From the NCBI GenBank assembly GCA_015206945.1, contig JADEXV010000024.1:1-48611 (forward strand): 48,611 nucleotides of DNA, written 5' to 3'. Position 1 is the stretch's first letter. Each line of letters begins with the position of its first letter. Made by a program: the position numbers and the translations under genes. The notes under the pieces are model-generated. The model did no database searches. It was given only the letters and a program-made list of their open reading frames with translations, and was not told the origin of the DNA. The stretch is from Nostocales cyanobacterium LEGE 12452 (GTDB lineage Bacteria; Cyanobacteriota; Cyanobacteriia; Cyanobacteriales; Nostocaceae). Shown one piece after another: positions 26,339-35,024 of this stretch.

Positions 26339-27208
26339 ATGAATTTATTCAATGATTGTCAGATAACTTGGCTTGCGATCGCTAGTAGTAATGACTTGCT
26401 AGAGTTGTTACAACTTGCCTCAATACAGCGTGCGTTTATGGGTGCTGCCTTGATGGGAATACTTGGCGGGATGTTGGGTTGTTTTGTCACCTTGCGCCAG
26501 TTGTCATTTTTCAGCCATGCGGTTGGTCATGCAGCACTAGTAGGTGTGGCGTTAGGTGTGCTGCTACAAATAAATCCTACTTGGATGCTGTTGCCTTTTA
26601 CCTTAGTTTTTGGTGTTATTGTCCTCTACTTCATCGACAAAACCGACTTAGCTAGCGATAGCGTACTTAGCATAGTGCTATCTGGGGCATTAGCGATCGG
26701 TTTAATTCTCACGAGCCTAATTAAAGGATATCGTGGCAATTTGATGGCTGTACTGTTTGGGGATATTCTAGCGATCGACACCACAGATTTGATTTTGACG
26801 CTGCTTGTCCTTGTGGGAGGTAGCATATTTTTACTATCAACTCTGCGACAGCAAATTTTATTGACCCTTAACCCCGATGTCGCCCAAGTTCAAGGCGTTC
26901 CCGTCCAATTGTACCGCTACGCTTTTGTGGTCTTGCTTTCACTCGCCGTTGCTGTCGCGATTAAAGCCGTCGGTGTTTTACTGGTGAATGCCTTTTTGGT
27001 CATTCCCGCCTCTACCGCCAAACTGATGAGTCACCACTTTAGCCGCTTTCTAGTCATGTCGGTGATCGTTGGTTCCATCAGCAGCATTGCTGGGATTGTT
27101 GTCTCAGGTATTTTCAACCTTGCTTCTGGGCCAAGTATTGTTCTTGTCCAGTTTCTCCTATTTGTAGCCGTTTTCATCTGGTTTAAGTTCAGTTTGAAAG
27201 CTGCATAA
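26339..27208 (+). CDS. znuB: Zinc ABC transporter permease
   Basis: The 289-residue membrane subunit of the ABC-3 family, with about eight or nine hydrophobic helices. Family landmarks include LRQLSFFSHAVGHAALVGVA and the conserved segment VAVAIKAVGVLLVNAFLVIP ahead of ASTAKLMS. It forms the channel for zinc delivered by ZnuA. It starts at ATG 26339, 11 bases after znuC. No other operon gene follows; tRNA-Phe is next. Confidence 0.94.
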   Translation: MNLFNDCQITWLAIASSNDLLELLQLASIQRAFMGAALMGILGGMLGCFVTLRQLSFFSHAVGHAALVGVALGVLLQINPTWMLLPFTLVFGVIVLYFIDKTDLASDSVLSIVLSGALAIGLILTSLIKGYRGNLMAVLFGDILAIDTTDLILTLLVLVGGSIFLLSTLRQQILLTLNPDVAQVQGVPVQLYRYAFVVLLSLAVAVAIKAVGVLLVNAFLVIPASTAKLMSHHFSRFLVMSVIVGSISSIAGIVVSGIFNLASGPSIVLVQFLLFVAVFIWFKFSLKAA

Positions 27209-27282
27209 CTATTTTTCTCCAAAGACTTGCTATATTCTTTTATCTTTGCTACATTGATTAATCGTGGCTCACAAAAGCCCTA

Positions 27283-27355
<73 letters not shown>

Positions 27356-27523
27356 TACTTTACAGCGAAAAACACTTCTCAAATATTGCATAAGCAAAAG
27401 AGTTGCCTGCAAGTTGTTTTTAGCTGGGGTGGAGAACGCTATTAGAATGCGTTCCTTCCCTACACCCTTAGCAAGTTGAATTTACCTATAATCAAAGAAA
27501 CCGAAGCCACCGCGGTAAAAGTC

Positions 27524-28213
27524 ATGCTGTCAGAAAACCTTAAAGTCGTTGGGCTTCCAAGCACTGACGAACTAGCCTGCTCGGACGATATACCAGTGGA
27601 TAATGAGGATCAAAATTTTCTGCCCAACATTCTACTGTTCTTATTAACCTCGATTTGGGCAACGCGCACCGATTGGTTTTTCGGCGTAGACATGGCAATC
27701 TACCACACGACAGGGGCTAATGCGAAAGTCCCCATAGTACCCGATGGGTTTCTGAGTTTGGGAGTCGATCGCAAAAAAGGTGGTAAATCGCGTAGAAGTT
27801 ACGCTGTCTGGGAAGAAAATGAGGTAGTACCGATACTAACATTGGAGATGGTATCCCATTCCCCAGAAAGTGAATACGACGAAAAGTTAGAAGTTTATCG
27901 GAAACTTGGCGTACTTTACTACATTATTTACAACCCCGAATATTGGCAACGCGATCGACACCAACCATTTGAAATTTACAAATTGGTAGATAAAAATTAT
28001 CAATTACAAATTGGCGAACCCCATTGGATGCCAGAGGTTGGTTTAGGAATTGGACGACATCAAGGTGTTATTGGTGGAATAGGTCAGGAATTTCTATCTT
28101 GGTATGACGAACAAGGAAATCGGTATTTAACGGCAGAAGAAAAAGCAGAAAAGTTTGCACAGCATTTACGTTCTCTTGGTATCGACCCCGATAATTTACC
28201 CAGCAATCCGTAA
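27524..28213 (+). CDS. Uma2 family (DUF820) putative endonuclease
   Basis: A longer Uma2-like protein, about 229 residues from ATG 27524; the frame itself opens at a TTG at 27476, right after the tRNA trailer. Core motifs: VPDGFLSLG, PILTLEMVSHSPESEYDEKL and YRKLGVLYYIIYNPEYW, giving the D...E-x-K-like nuclease pattern with serine/histidine in place of the usual SP-S/T. The C-terminus has LTAEEKAEKFAQHLRSLGID, a tail common to the large cyanobacterial members. Function is unknown. It is one of three in the window. Confidence 0.82.
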   Translation: MLSENLKVVGLPSTDELACSDDIPVDNEDQNFLPNILLFLLTSIWATRTDWFFGVDMAIYHTTGANAKVPIVPDGFLSLGVDRKKGGKSRRSYAVWEENEVVPILTLEMVSHSPESEYDEKLEVYRKLGVLYYIIYNPEYWQRDRHQPFEIYKLVDKNYQLQIGEPHWMPEVGLGIGRHQGVIGGIGQEFLSWYDEQGNRYLTAEEKAEKFAQHLRSLGIDPDNLPSNP

Positions 28214-28355
28214 ATTAGGTTTGTTTCAAGCTAAAAAGCGGGAAGTTGCCAAGTAGTTGAAATCTTGTTAGCTTTTATGCTTAAAATTGCACAAGAGGTT
28301 TATTTAGCATCTACTCACAGCTAAAGTTGACCCTTTGCAGGACTAACCCCAAGCA

Positions 28356-28742
28356 ATGCTGACTGAAATTTTGCCTTTCCGTTTTGAGTTAGACACGATC
28401 GCGATCGCTGGAGCGAGTTTGTGGTCATTGGCGCTATATCTAGGTTTTTCCAGAGTCAATGAATGGGTAATTGAGCAACTCAATCGCTGGTTTAACTTTG
28501 CCGAGCGATCGCTCTACACCAGCCAGTCAGAATTTGAAAAGACTCGTAAAGCCAGAGAATCGCAAAATGCTTTCTACGCCTCACTGTTTAGCATTGTGCC
28601 TTTTTTGGTAGTCGGCGCTTTATGTAACTGGGGTCTGGAAATTAGTTTAGGTGAGAGTTGGGGAATTAGTACAGGTATATTAGCCTGTATGGGTGCTGGC
28701 ATTTTTGAACTTGGGCGCAGGGATGGAGAATCTTCAGATTAA
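28356..28742 (+). CDS. Conserved cyanobacterial membrane protein, unknown function
   Basis: The 128 residues have three hydrophobic stretches: IAIAGASLWSLALYLGFS, LFSIVPFLVVGALCNWGLEI and ISTGILACMGAGIFELG. Between the first two is a polar amphipathic loop (NRWFNFAERSLYTSQSEFEK). I recognise it only as the kind of small membrane protein conserved among cyanobacteria. It starts at ATG 28356 without a strong Shine-Dalgarno. It converges with the LpxB-like gene; the ends are 33 bases apart. Confidence 0.6.
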   Translation: MLTEILPFRFELDTIAIAGASLWSLALYLGFSRVNEWVIEQLNRWFNFAERSLYTSQSEFEKTRKARESQNAFYASLFSIVPFLVVGALCNWGLEISLGESWGISTGILACMGAGIFELGRRDGESSD

Positions 28743-28775
28743 GCCAGAGTACAAATGAGGGAGATGTTGCTCTCA

Positions 28776-30137
28776 TTACTCCCTCATCTCTCCTGACTTC
28801 TTAATTTCCTCACCAACAATCTGTGCTATTTTTTGGGCTGCACCGCTTTCACCGCGAATATTACGGAGTTTAACGCGCATATCATCCAATTTTTCTGGAT
28901 TCGCCAAAAAGTCTAAAACCATTTCCCCAATATCTTGTGGTTGAACTTTACCCATAATTTCTGGGACTATCTCTTCCTGTGCCCAGATATTTGGCCATGC
29001 TAATAAACCTTTGTGTCTCACAAATCTCAGAAATGACCAATTGATTACCTTAGCAAAGGGTGTACCTAATCCTGGCAGATTTGCCAACAATCCAGGTAAA
29101 CCATCCCAAGAACGCATAGCATCAAGTTGCTGGGTTGGTAATAAAACAATCATTGGCACTCCTAAAGCACCAAGTTCAGCAGTGTTTGCCCCCACCGTAG
29201 TTAAGCAGATGCAGCACTGGGATAATAAGTCATATGCAGGGTTTTCTTGCCACAGTTCCACAGTTAAGCCCGTTGCTGTTTTGAGCAATGCTTTACCTTT
29301 AGCATCCTCTGGGATAATTAAGGAAGCACCGCCAAAGCCAAAGCTTTCAGCAATAGAGTTCTTCTGGGGATCGGCAAAACTAGCCAAAGTTGGTAAATCC
29401 AAAGTTGGGGCTACAGAAATTACAAATCTGGTTTGCGGTCTCTTTGCATGAACGTATTCGGCAATAGCTAAACATAATGGTACTCCTTGGGCTAATTTTG
29501 CTGCTTTTGAACCAGGGAGTAAACCAATGATTGGGGAGTCGGGGTTAGGGAGTAGGCTTGCCGTGACTTGTGCCGAACCTGTCCTGAGCGTAGCCGAAGG
29601 GCGGAGCTGAGGTAGCGTAGCCGAACGGGGGTAGGGAGTACTGACTTGTTCTTGTGCTTCTAGCATCAAATCACCGACAACAGTGAATTTGTGAGCATAT
29701 TTTGCTGGGGCTTTGGCTGCTACTTCGGGTTTCATCACGCCAAAGCGATCGATCCAGTTATGCCAACGAGCTTCCCATTCGGCGTAAACTACTGTGCGAT
29801 ATCCGAGCTTTTTGCCTATAATCACTGGAAAAATTTGATCGCCGCCCAAAAAAACGATAATACCGCGACTTCTCCAATCCCAATTTTCAAATGTTTTGCC
29901 CCAAAGCAAAAATTGCCAAAAATGTTCTGCTCCCTGAACTCTATCTACTTCGGGGAAAGAAAGAGCGATCGCTGCTTCTTTACCACTGGCATTTGAGCAT
30001 GGTGATAATACCACAGAAATCCTCACTAAAGAACGGTCATACCCTAATTCTTGCCGCAACGCTTTCACTACCGGACGCACCCAGGTTGTTACTTCACCTG
30101 GGCCATTTGAAAGTATCAGAATATCTACTTGAGTCAT
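28776..30137 (-). CDS. LpxB-like glycosyltransferase (lipid-A-disaccharide synthase-related)
   Basis: A 453-residue GT-B type protein related to lipid-A-disaccharide synthase but of the separate cyanobacterial/plastid-like type (TIGR03492). Landmarks: ILILSNGPGEVTTWVRPVV at the N-terminus, GIIVFLGGDQIFP, PIIGLLPGSKAAKL and TTVGANTAELGALGVPMIV. The acceptor is unknown. Residues about 166-201 (29535-29642) look foreign: PSATLRTGSAQVTASLL is encoded by a dispersed repeat inserted in frame between KFTVVGDLMLEAQEQ and PDSPIIGLLPGS. Without it the protein would be near 415 residues, closer to the family length as I recall it. Confidence 0.8.
   Translation of the reverse strand: MTQVDILILSNGPGEVTTWVRPVVKALRQELGYDRSLVRISVVLSPCSNASGKEAAIALSFPEVDRVQGAEHFWQFLLWGKTFENWDWRSRGIIVFLGGDQIFPVIIGKKLGYRTVVYAEWEARWHNWIDRFGVMKPEVAAKAPAKYAHKFTVVGDLMLEAQEQVSTPYPRSATLPQLRPSATLRTGSAQVTASLLPNPDSPIIGLLPGSKAAKLAQGVPLCLAIAEYVHAKRPQTRFVISVAPTLDLPTLASFADPQKNSIAESFGFGGASLIIPEDAKGKALLKTATGLTVELWQENPAYDLLSQCCICLTTVGANTAELGALGVPMIVLLPTQQLDAMRSWDGLPGLLANLPGLGTPFAKVINWSFLRFVRHKGLLAWPNIWAQEEIVPEIMGKVQPQDIGEMVLDFLANPEKLDDMRVKLRNIRGESGAAQKIAQIVGEEIKKSGEMRE
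29535..29642. repeat. Dispersed repeat inserted in frame in the LpxB-like gene
   Basis: The insert contains TGCCGAACCTGTCCTGAGCG, GTAGCCGAAGGG and a second GCGTAGCCGAACGGG. TAGGGAGTA occurs at both edges (29547-29555 and 29633-29641, 86 bases apart). The reading frame stays open throughout. This resembles protein-coding palindromic elements known from Rickettsia, but in a cyanobacterial repeat. Confidence 0.75.
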
Positions 30138-30653
30138 TAGTCAAAAGGCAAATATTACCTAACTCGTTCGTCATGCTATAGGTATATACTGTAGCTTGTT
30201 AATCAGATTTGATAACCTCTTTCACATTAATTTTGCATAGAGTTGGCAGTTATTTAATCGCTAACACTGTCACCTAGATTGCGACTACTGGTTTTCAGCT
30301 ATATTTAGTTGATATTACCAAATAATCCATAATTTTTAATTCTCAATACCTATTTAAATAGATAATGAATGACCATTTCATGAAACTTAAGTGTCAGTAA
30401 TATTATTTAACTATCGAGAAAAATATAGCGGTAAAGTTGATTATTATATTTTCCATAAAAGGTATTTTTTTTAACTTACCCGATGATAAGCCTATACGTA
30501 CTCCGCAATACAGGTCTTTAAAGCAGGGTTAGTAAAGTTTAGGTTATTGACAATCGCAGCTATGGCTAACAATCATAGCTGCGATTATTAATAATTTTTT
30601 GGGCAATCTAAATATAGCCCTTTTTTTTGCTTATCAAACCCATTGTTTAGGCA
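30138..30653. other. Intergenic region upstream of the kinase genes
   Basis: No ORF is seen. The region is AT-rich and carries one strong hairpin at 30552-30586 (separate entry). It should hold the promoters of the LpxB-like gene (minus) and the kinase (plus); I could not pick convincing boxes. Confidence 0.5.
30552..30586 (+). terminator. Orphan intrinsic-terminator-like hairpin
   Basis: AATCGCAGCTATG (30552-30564) pairs perfectly with CATAGCTGCGATT (30574-30586) around a 9-base loop, followed by ATTAATAATTTTTT. No plus-strand gene ends near it: the closest upstream stop is at 28742. It may end a small RNA or act as an attenuator before the kinase gene. Confidence 0.6.
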
Positions 30654-33083
30654 GTGAATCCTGTGATCAAAGGCAACTCCAGCCCATCCGCTCCCAAAAT
30701 ATATTCCTCACGGAATTTACTGCTCCGATTTATTCTTGGCGGCACTACTCTTATTGTGAGTATTTCTGCTTATTTTAGCTATCAAGCTGCTCGGAAAATA
30801 ACGCTACAAGACTTAAGAGGAAAAGCTTTTTTAGAGGTACAGAGAAGGGTTGATGAAATTGAGGAGTGGTTACATGTTCGCAAAGTCGAGGTGCAAACCC
30901 TTGCTCATACTTCAACTGTACGCTCCTTAGACTGGTCTATCACAGAACCCTATTTAAAGTCAGAAGTTGAGCGGATCGATGAATTTTTCTTTTTCCAAAT
31001 AGCTACCCCGGATGGTTCGTATTTTAATACTAAGGTTGGTCGAGCAAATAAAAATATTCAGGATCGAGACTACTTTCAAAAAGCACTAGCCGGAAACAGA
31101 AACATTTCCGATCCCTTTATTAGTCGTTCCACAGGCGTTCCTTTAATTGCGATCGCCACTCCAATCTGGTCAAATTCTCCTAGCAATCGTTCACCAATTG
31201 GGGTTTTCCACGGCAATGTTAAAGTCGATCGCATTGCTAAGGTGGTCAACTCGTTGCGCTACGGCAAGAACAGCTATGCATTCGCCCTCAATTCCCAAGG
31301 AGAAGCGATCGTTCATCCCAACTCAAACTTAATGTCAACGGTAGAAAAACCTGCACCCAGCCTGCTGAAAATTCCAGATCGTAATTTAAATGCGATCGCG
31401 CAGAAAATGGTAAACAAACAACAGGGAATTCAGTTGATGGAAATTGACGGCACTAAAAAGTATGTTGTTTATGTGCCGTTGCGAGAAGCTAATTGGTCTG
31501 TGGCTTTGGTAATTCCGCGCCAAAATATTGAATCTCGGCTACAATTTCTCGATCTGATTACCCTAATTGTGGGCGGATTGACAGTAACGATGATTGCTGT
31601 ATTGTGGCAGGTACAAGCCTTTGAACAAGCTCAACTGAAAAAATCTAAAGCGGCGGCTGATATCGCAAACCGGGCTAAAAGCGAATTTTTAGCCAACATG
31701 AGCCATGAACTGCGAACACCCTTGAACGGTATTTTGGGTTGTGCTCAAATTTTGCTGCGTTCTAAAGGTTTGCCGGAGCCAGAGCAATATCATGTAAACA
31801 TTATTGAACAGTGTGGCTCTCATCTGCTGACTTTAATTAATGACATTTTGGATCTTTCCAAAATTGAAGCGAGAAAACTGGAACTGCATCCTCAAGATGT
31901 GCATTTTCCGTCTTTTTTACAGGGAATAGGGGAAATTTGCCAGATTCGAGCCGAGCAAAAAGGTATTTTATTTGTCTATGAACCCACAAGCAACTTACCC
32001 ACAGGGGTTCATGTCGATGTCAAAAGGTTACGTCAGGTTCTCTTAAATCTGCTGGGAAATGCCATTAAATTTACCGATGAAGGTAAGGTTAGCTTCAAGG
32101 TTGAGGTAATCGATCGACTTACTGCTGATGGGCAGACAGAGAAATATCGCATTCGCTTTAGTGTAAAAGACACAGGAATTGGCATAACTCCAACCCAATT
32201 GGGCAACATTTTTTTGCCATTTGAACAAGTAGGTGAGAAAAAGCATCAGATAGAAGGGACAGGGCTGGGTTTAGCTATTACTCGGCAGTTAGTGCAGATG
32301 ATGGGTAGCGATATCCAGGTTAAAAGTGAGATTGGTCAGGGTAGTACTTTCTGGTTTGAAATTGCGATCGCCCAAGCCAGCGAATGGGTAGAGTCTGCTA
32401 TGGCTGCATCCAAGGAACAAATCATTGGCTTTGAAGGTAGTCCTCGCACCATCCTGATGGTGGACGATCGCTGGGAGAATCGCACAGTAATTACAAACTT
32501 ATTGCAACCATTGGGTTTCAAAGTGGTTGAAGCCAGTAACGGTAAAGAAGGTTTAGAAAAAGCGATCGCTCTGAAACCAGACCTGGTGATTACAGATTTG
32601 CTGATGCCAGAAATGGATGGGTTTGAATTGATTAAACACCTGCGTCATACCCCAGATATCCATGATGTCAAGATTATCGTCTCTTCTGCTAGTGTCTTTG
32701 AAGCCGACCAACATCGCAGTCTGCAAGCAGGAGGTGACACCTTTTTGAGCAAACCGATACAGGCAGATGAATTACTGCATCAATTAGAGTGCCATTTAGG
32801 TTTGACATGGATTTACCAGCAGCCTGAGGAACAAAAAATCAATTCTTCGCCTACAACACTTGATAGTTCACCAGATAAGTTGACTCCTCCTTCCCCCGAT
32901 ATATTGCAAGAACTGATGAATTTAGCCAGTAAGGGTAACTTCAATGACATTCTCAAATGGGCAGATAAACTAGAGGAAACAGACACAAAATTTACTCCCT
33001 TTGCTAATCAATTGCGGCAGCTAGCTAGGCAGTTTGATGAAGATTTAATCCTTAAATTTTTGACCGAAAAATTAAAAGATTAA
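30654..33083 (+). CDS. Cache-domain hybrid histidine kinase
   Basis: An 809-residue membrane sensor. Helix 1 at about 21-45 (LLLRFILGGTTLIVSISAYF), an external dCache sensor (about 50-290; DRDYFQKALAG and GVFHGNVKVDRIA are typical), helix 2 at about 299-320, then HisKA with the phosphorylated H351 (NMSHELRTPLNGILG), the ATPase domain (NLLGNAIKFTDEG, DTGIGI, GTGLGLAI) and a receiver domain with D648 (LVITDLLMPEMDG). A helical tail of about 70 residues follows. It starts at GTG 30654. The ligand is unknown; dCache domains bind small molecules. A second kinase follows 110 bases later. Confidence 0.93.
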   Translation: MNPVIKGNSSPSAPKIYSSRNLLLRFILGGTTLIVSISAYFSYQAARKITLQDLRGKAFLEVQRRVDEIEEWLHVRKVEVQTLAHTSTVRSLDWSITEPYLKSEVERIDEFFFFQIATPDGSYFNTKVGRANKNIQDRDYFQKALAGNRNISDPFISRSTGVPLIAIATPIWSNSPSNRSPIGVFHGNVKVDRIAKVVNSLRYGKNSYAFALNSQGEAIVHPNSNLMSTVEKPAPSLLKIPDRNLNAIAQKMVNKQQGIQLMEIDGTKKYVVYVPLREANWSVALVIPRQNIESRLQFLDLITLIVGGLTVTMIAVLWQVQAFEQAQLKKSKAAADIANRAKSEFLANMSHELRTPLNGILGCAQILLRSKGLPEPEQYHVNIIEQCGSHLLTLINDILDLSKIEARKLELHPQDVHFPSFLQGIGEICQIRAEQKGILFVYEPTSNLPTGVHVDVKRLRQVLLNLLGNAIKFTDEGKVSFKVEVIDRLTADGQTEKYRIRFSVKDTGIGITPTQLGNIFLPFEQVGEKKHQIEGTGLGLAITRQLVQMMGSDIQVKSEIGQGSTFWFEIAIAQASEWVESAMAASKEQIIGFEGSPRTILMVDDRWENRTVITNLLQPLGFKVVEASNGKEGLEKAIALKPDLVITDLLMPEMDGFELIKHLRHTPDIHDVKIIVSSASVFEADQHRSLQAGGDTFLSKPIQADELLHQLECHLGLTWIYQQPEEQKINSSPTTLDSSPDKLTPPSPDILQELMNLASKGNFNDILKWADKLEETDTKFTPFANQLRQLARQFDEDLILKFLTEKLKD

Positions 33084-33193
33084 TTTTCTTAAATTTATTT
33101 ATGGGGATTGTAGTGCGTGAATTTTAAATTTGGAATGTTCTCCTTTAGCGTCTTGCAAAAAAGTAACGTGAATCAATATAGGATAGAAATATT

Positions 33194-34495
33194 ATGACAG
33201 CAACGATAGGCGATCAAAAAAATTCTCTAAATAGCGATCCTAGTAGAGGAATTATTTTAGTCGTTGACGATAACCCTGCCAACTTACAAGTTTTATCGAG
33301 CTTTTTGGATCAGTCTAGCTTTGAAGTTTGGGCCGCTCGTAGTGGTGAAAAAGCCATTCAAAGATTAGAAAATGATAATTTACCTGATTTAATCTTGCTT
33401 GATATCATGATGCCGGGTATCGATGGATTTGAAACTTGTAAATACTTAAAAAGTGAAAGCAATCCTCGTGTCCGGGATATTCCAATCATTTTTATGACTG
33501 CTCTCTCAGATACTGCTGACAAGGTTAAAGGATTGAGACTGGGAGCCGTAGATTATATTACTAAACCTTTTCAGTATGAAGAGGTTTTGGTGCGAGTAGA
33601 GCATCAACTTAAGCTTAAAAACTTGACGAAAACCTTGATTGACAAAAACACCGAATTACAACAGATTCAAACTCAACTGATTCAAGCAGAAAAGGTCGCA
33701 ACCTTGGGTCAAATGACAGCAGGAATTGCCCATGAAGTAAATAATCCCATCAATTTCATCGCTGGTAACTTGAATTTTGTTGAAGAGTATTTCCGAGATG
33801 TTGTTAATTTACTTGAACTATATCAAAAGTATCTGCCCGATCCCCCAACTGAAATTCAAAATGCTATTAAAACAAAAGATATCAATTATTTGTTAAATGA
33901 TTTATCTAAAATTATTCAATCTATGCAAGTAGGTACAGATCGCGTTACAGAAATTGTGTCATCGTTGAATAAGTTCTCTCGACACGGAGAAGCAGGAAAA
34001 AAACTGGCTAACCTGCATGAAGGTTTAGAAACTACGCTACTCATTCTTGGACATCGACTTAAAGCAAATGCTCATCGTCCAGCAATTAAATTAATCAAAG
34101 AATACGGAGAAATACCACTTATTGAGTGCTACCCAGGCGAACTCAATCAAGTTTTTATGAATTTGATTAGTAATGGGATCGATGCAATTGAAGAAATCCA
34201 AAAAAATCAGTATTTTGATGAAAATTTTAGACATATTGGTATGATTTGGATTAAAACTGAAGCGATTGGAGAGCGAGTTATTCTCAGAATTGCAGACAAT
34301 GGCTCAGGAATCAGCGAAGTAAACCGAACAAAGATATTCGATGCTTTCTACACTACAAAAGTCATTGGCAAAGGAACAGGGCTAGGTTTATCTATTGCTT
34401 ACCAAATTGTAGTTAACAATCATCGCGGTAAGCTAAGTTGCCATTCAACACAAGGGGAGGGCACAGAGTTTGTGATTGAATTACCTATCCGATAA
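33194..34495 (+). CDS. Receiver-histidine kinase protein
   Basis: A 433-residue soluble protein with an N-terminal receiver domain (acceptor D70 in LILLDIMMPGIDG, lysine in YITKPF), a coiled linker (about 138-168), then a dimerisation helix with H180 (MTAGIAHEVNNPINFIAGNL) and an ATPase domain (NLISNGIDAIEE, IADNGSGI, GTGLGLSIAY). It lacks membrane segments, so it probably takes phosphate or signal from another kinase, most simply the membrane kinase encoded 110 bases upstream. No output regulator is encoded next to it. ATG at 33194, with AGGATAG 10 bases upstream. Confidence 0.92.
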   Translation: MTATIGDQKNSLNSDPSRGIILVVDDNPANLQVLSSFLDQSSFEVWAARSGEKAIQRLENDNLPDLILLDIMMPGIDGFETCKYLKSESNPRVRDIPIIFMTALSDTADKVKGLRLGAVDYITKPFQYEEVLVRVEHQLKLKNLTKTLIDKNTELQQIQTQLIQAEKVATLGQMTAGIAHEVNNPINFIAGNLNFVEEYFRDVVNLLELYQKYLPDPPTEIQNAIKTKDINYLLNDLSKIIQSMQVGTDRVTEIVSSLNKFSRHGEAGKKLANLHEGLETTLLILGHRLKANAHRPAIKLIKEYGEIPLIECYPGELNQVFMNLISNGIDAIEEIQKNQYFDENFRHIGMIWIKTEAIGERVILRIADNGSGISEVNRTKIFDAFYTTKVIGKGTGLGLSIAYQIVVNNHRGKLSCHSTQGEGTEFVIELPIR

Positions 34496-35024
34496 ATTAG
34501 AATCCTAAATCTTAAACTGCATTGGTATTCAGAAAATACTTGCAATTGCTGAATTCTTGGTTAAAAGCGCAACGAGGGTCATTCAAACTAAGGGAGCGAT
34601 GCCTGTGGCGGGCTACGCCTACGCGCCCTTTTTGCTATTAGTATATTGATTTGAATGATTATCCCGTTCCACCAGTGGAAAAACTATTGAAAAGGTTGAT
34701 TCAAAATTCATTTTTACAAACCGCTTGCATGGGTTTTCCTTTCTTACTGCAATGGTATATAGCTAAATAGTTATTTAAATAATCAAAATAATATTACAAA
34801 AAATTTACAAAAAAGTGAGTAAACACTTTTAGGTAAAGTCAACAATTACGAAGAAATATTTCGTTTTTTATATCGATTTGTGTCATATAGGCGATAAAAT
34901 GCCTACTGGGCAAGCGTTTTCTGATAAAAAACAGATATTGCCTAAAAGATCACAAGTTACCTGTGGCTGATGATGCCGCTAGGAACTTCCTTCAGAGAAC
35001 ACGCATCAAAGGAGCCGAAGAAGC
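34496..35024. promoter_or_regulatory. chlH upstream region
   Basis: No ORF is seen. A dispersed repeat at 34590-34630 (AGGGAGCGATGCCTGTGGCG start, CGCGCCCTTTTT end) may end the kinase transcript. The palindrome GAAATATTTC with a following T run lies at 34853-34868. AAGGAGC before the chlH ATG is a good Shine-Dalgarno. The long spacer suggests regulated chlH transcription, but I see no operator I can name. Confidence 0.45.
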
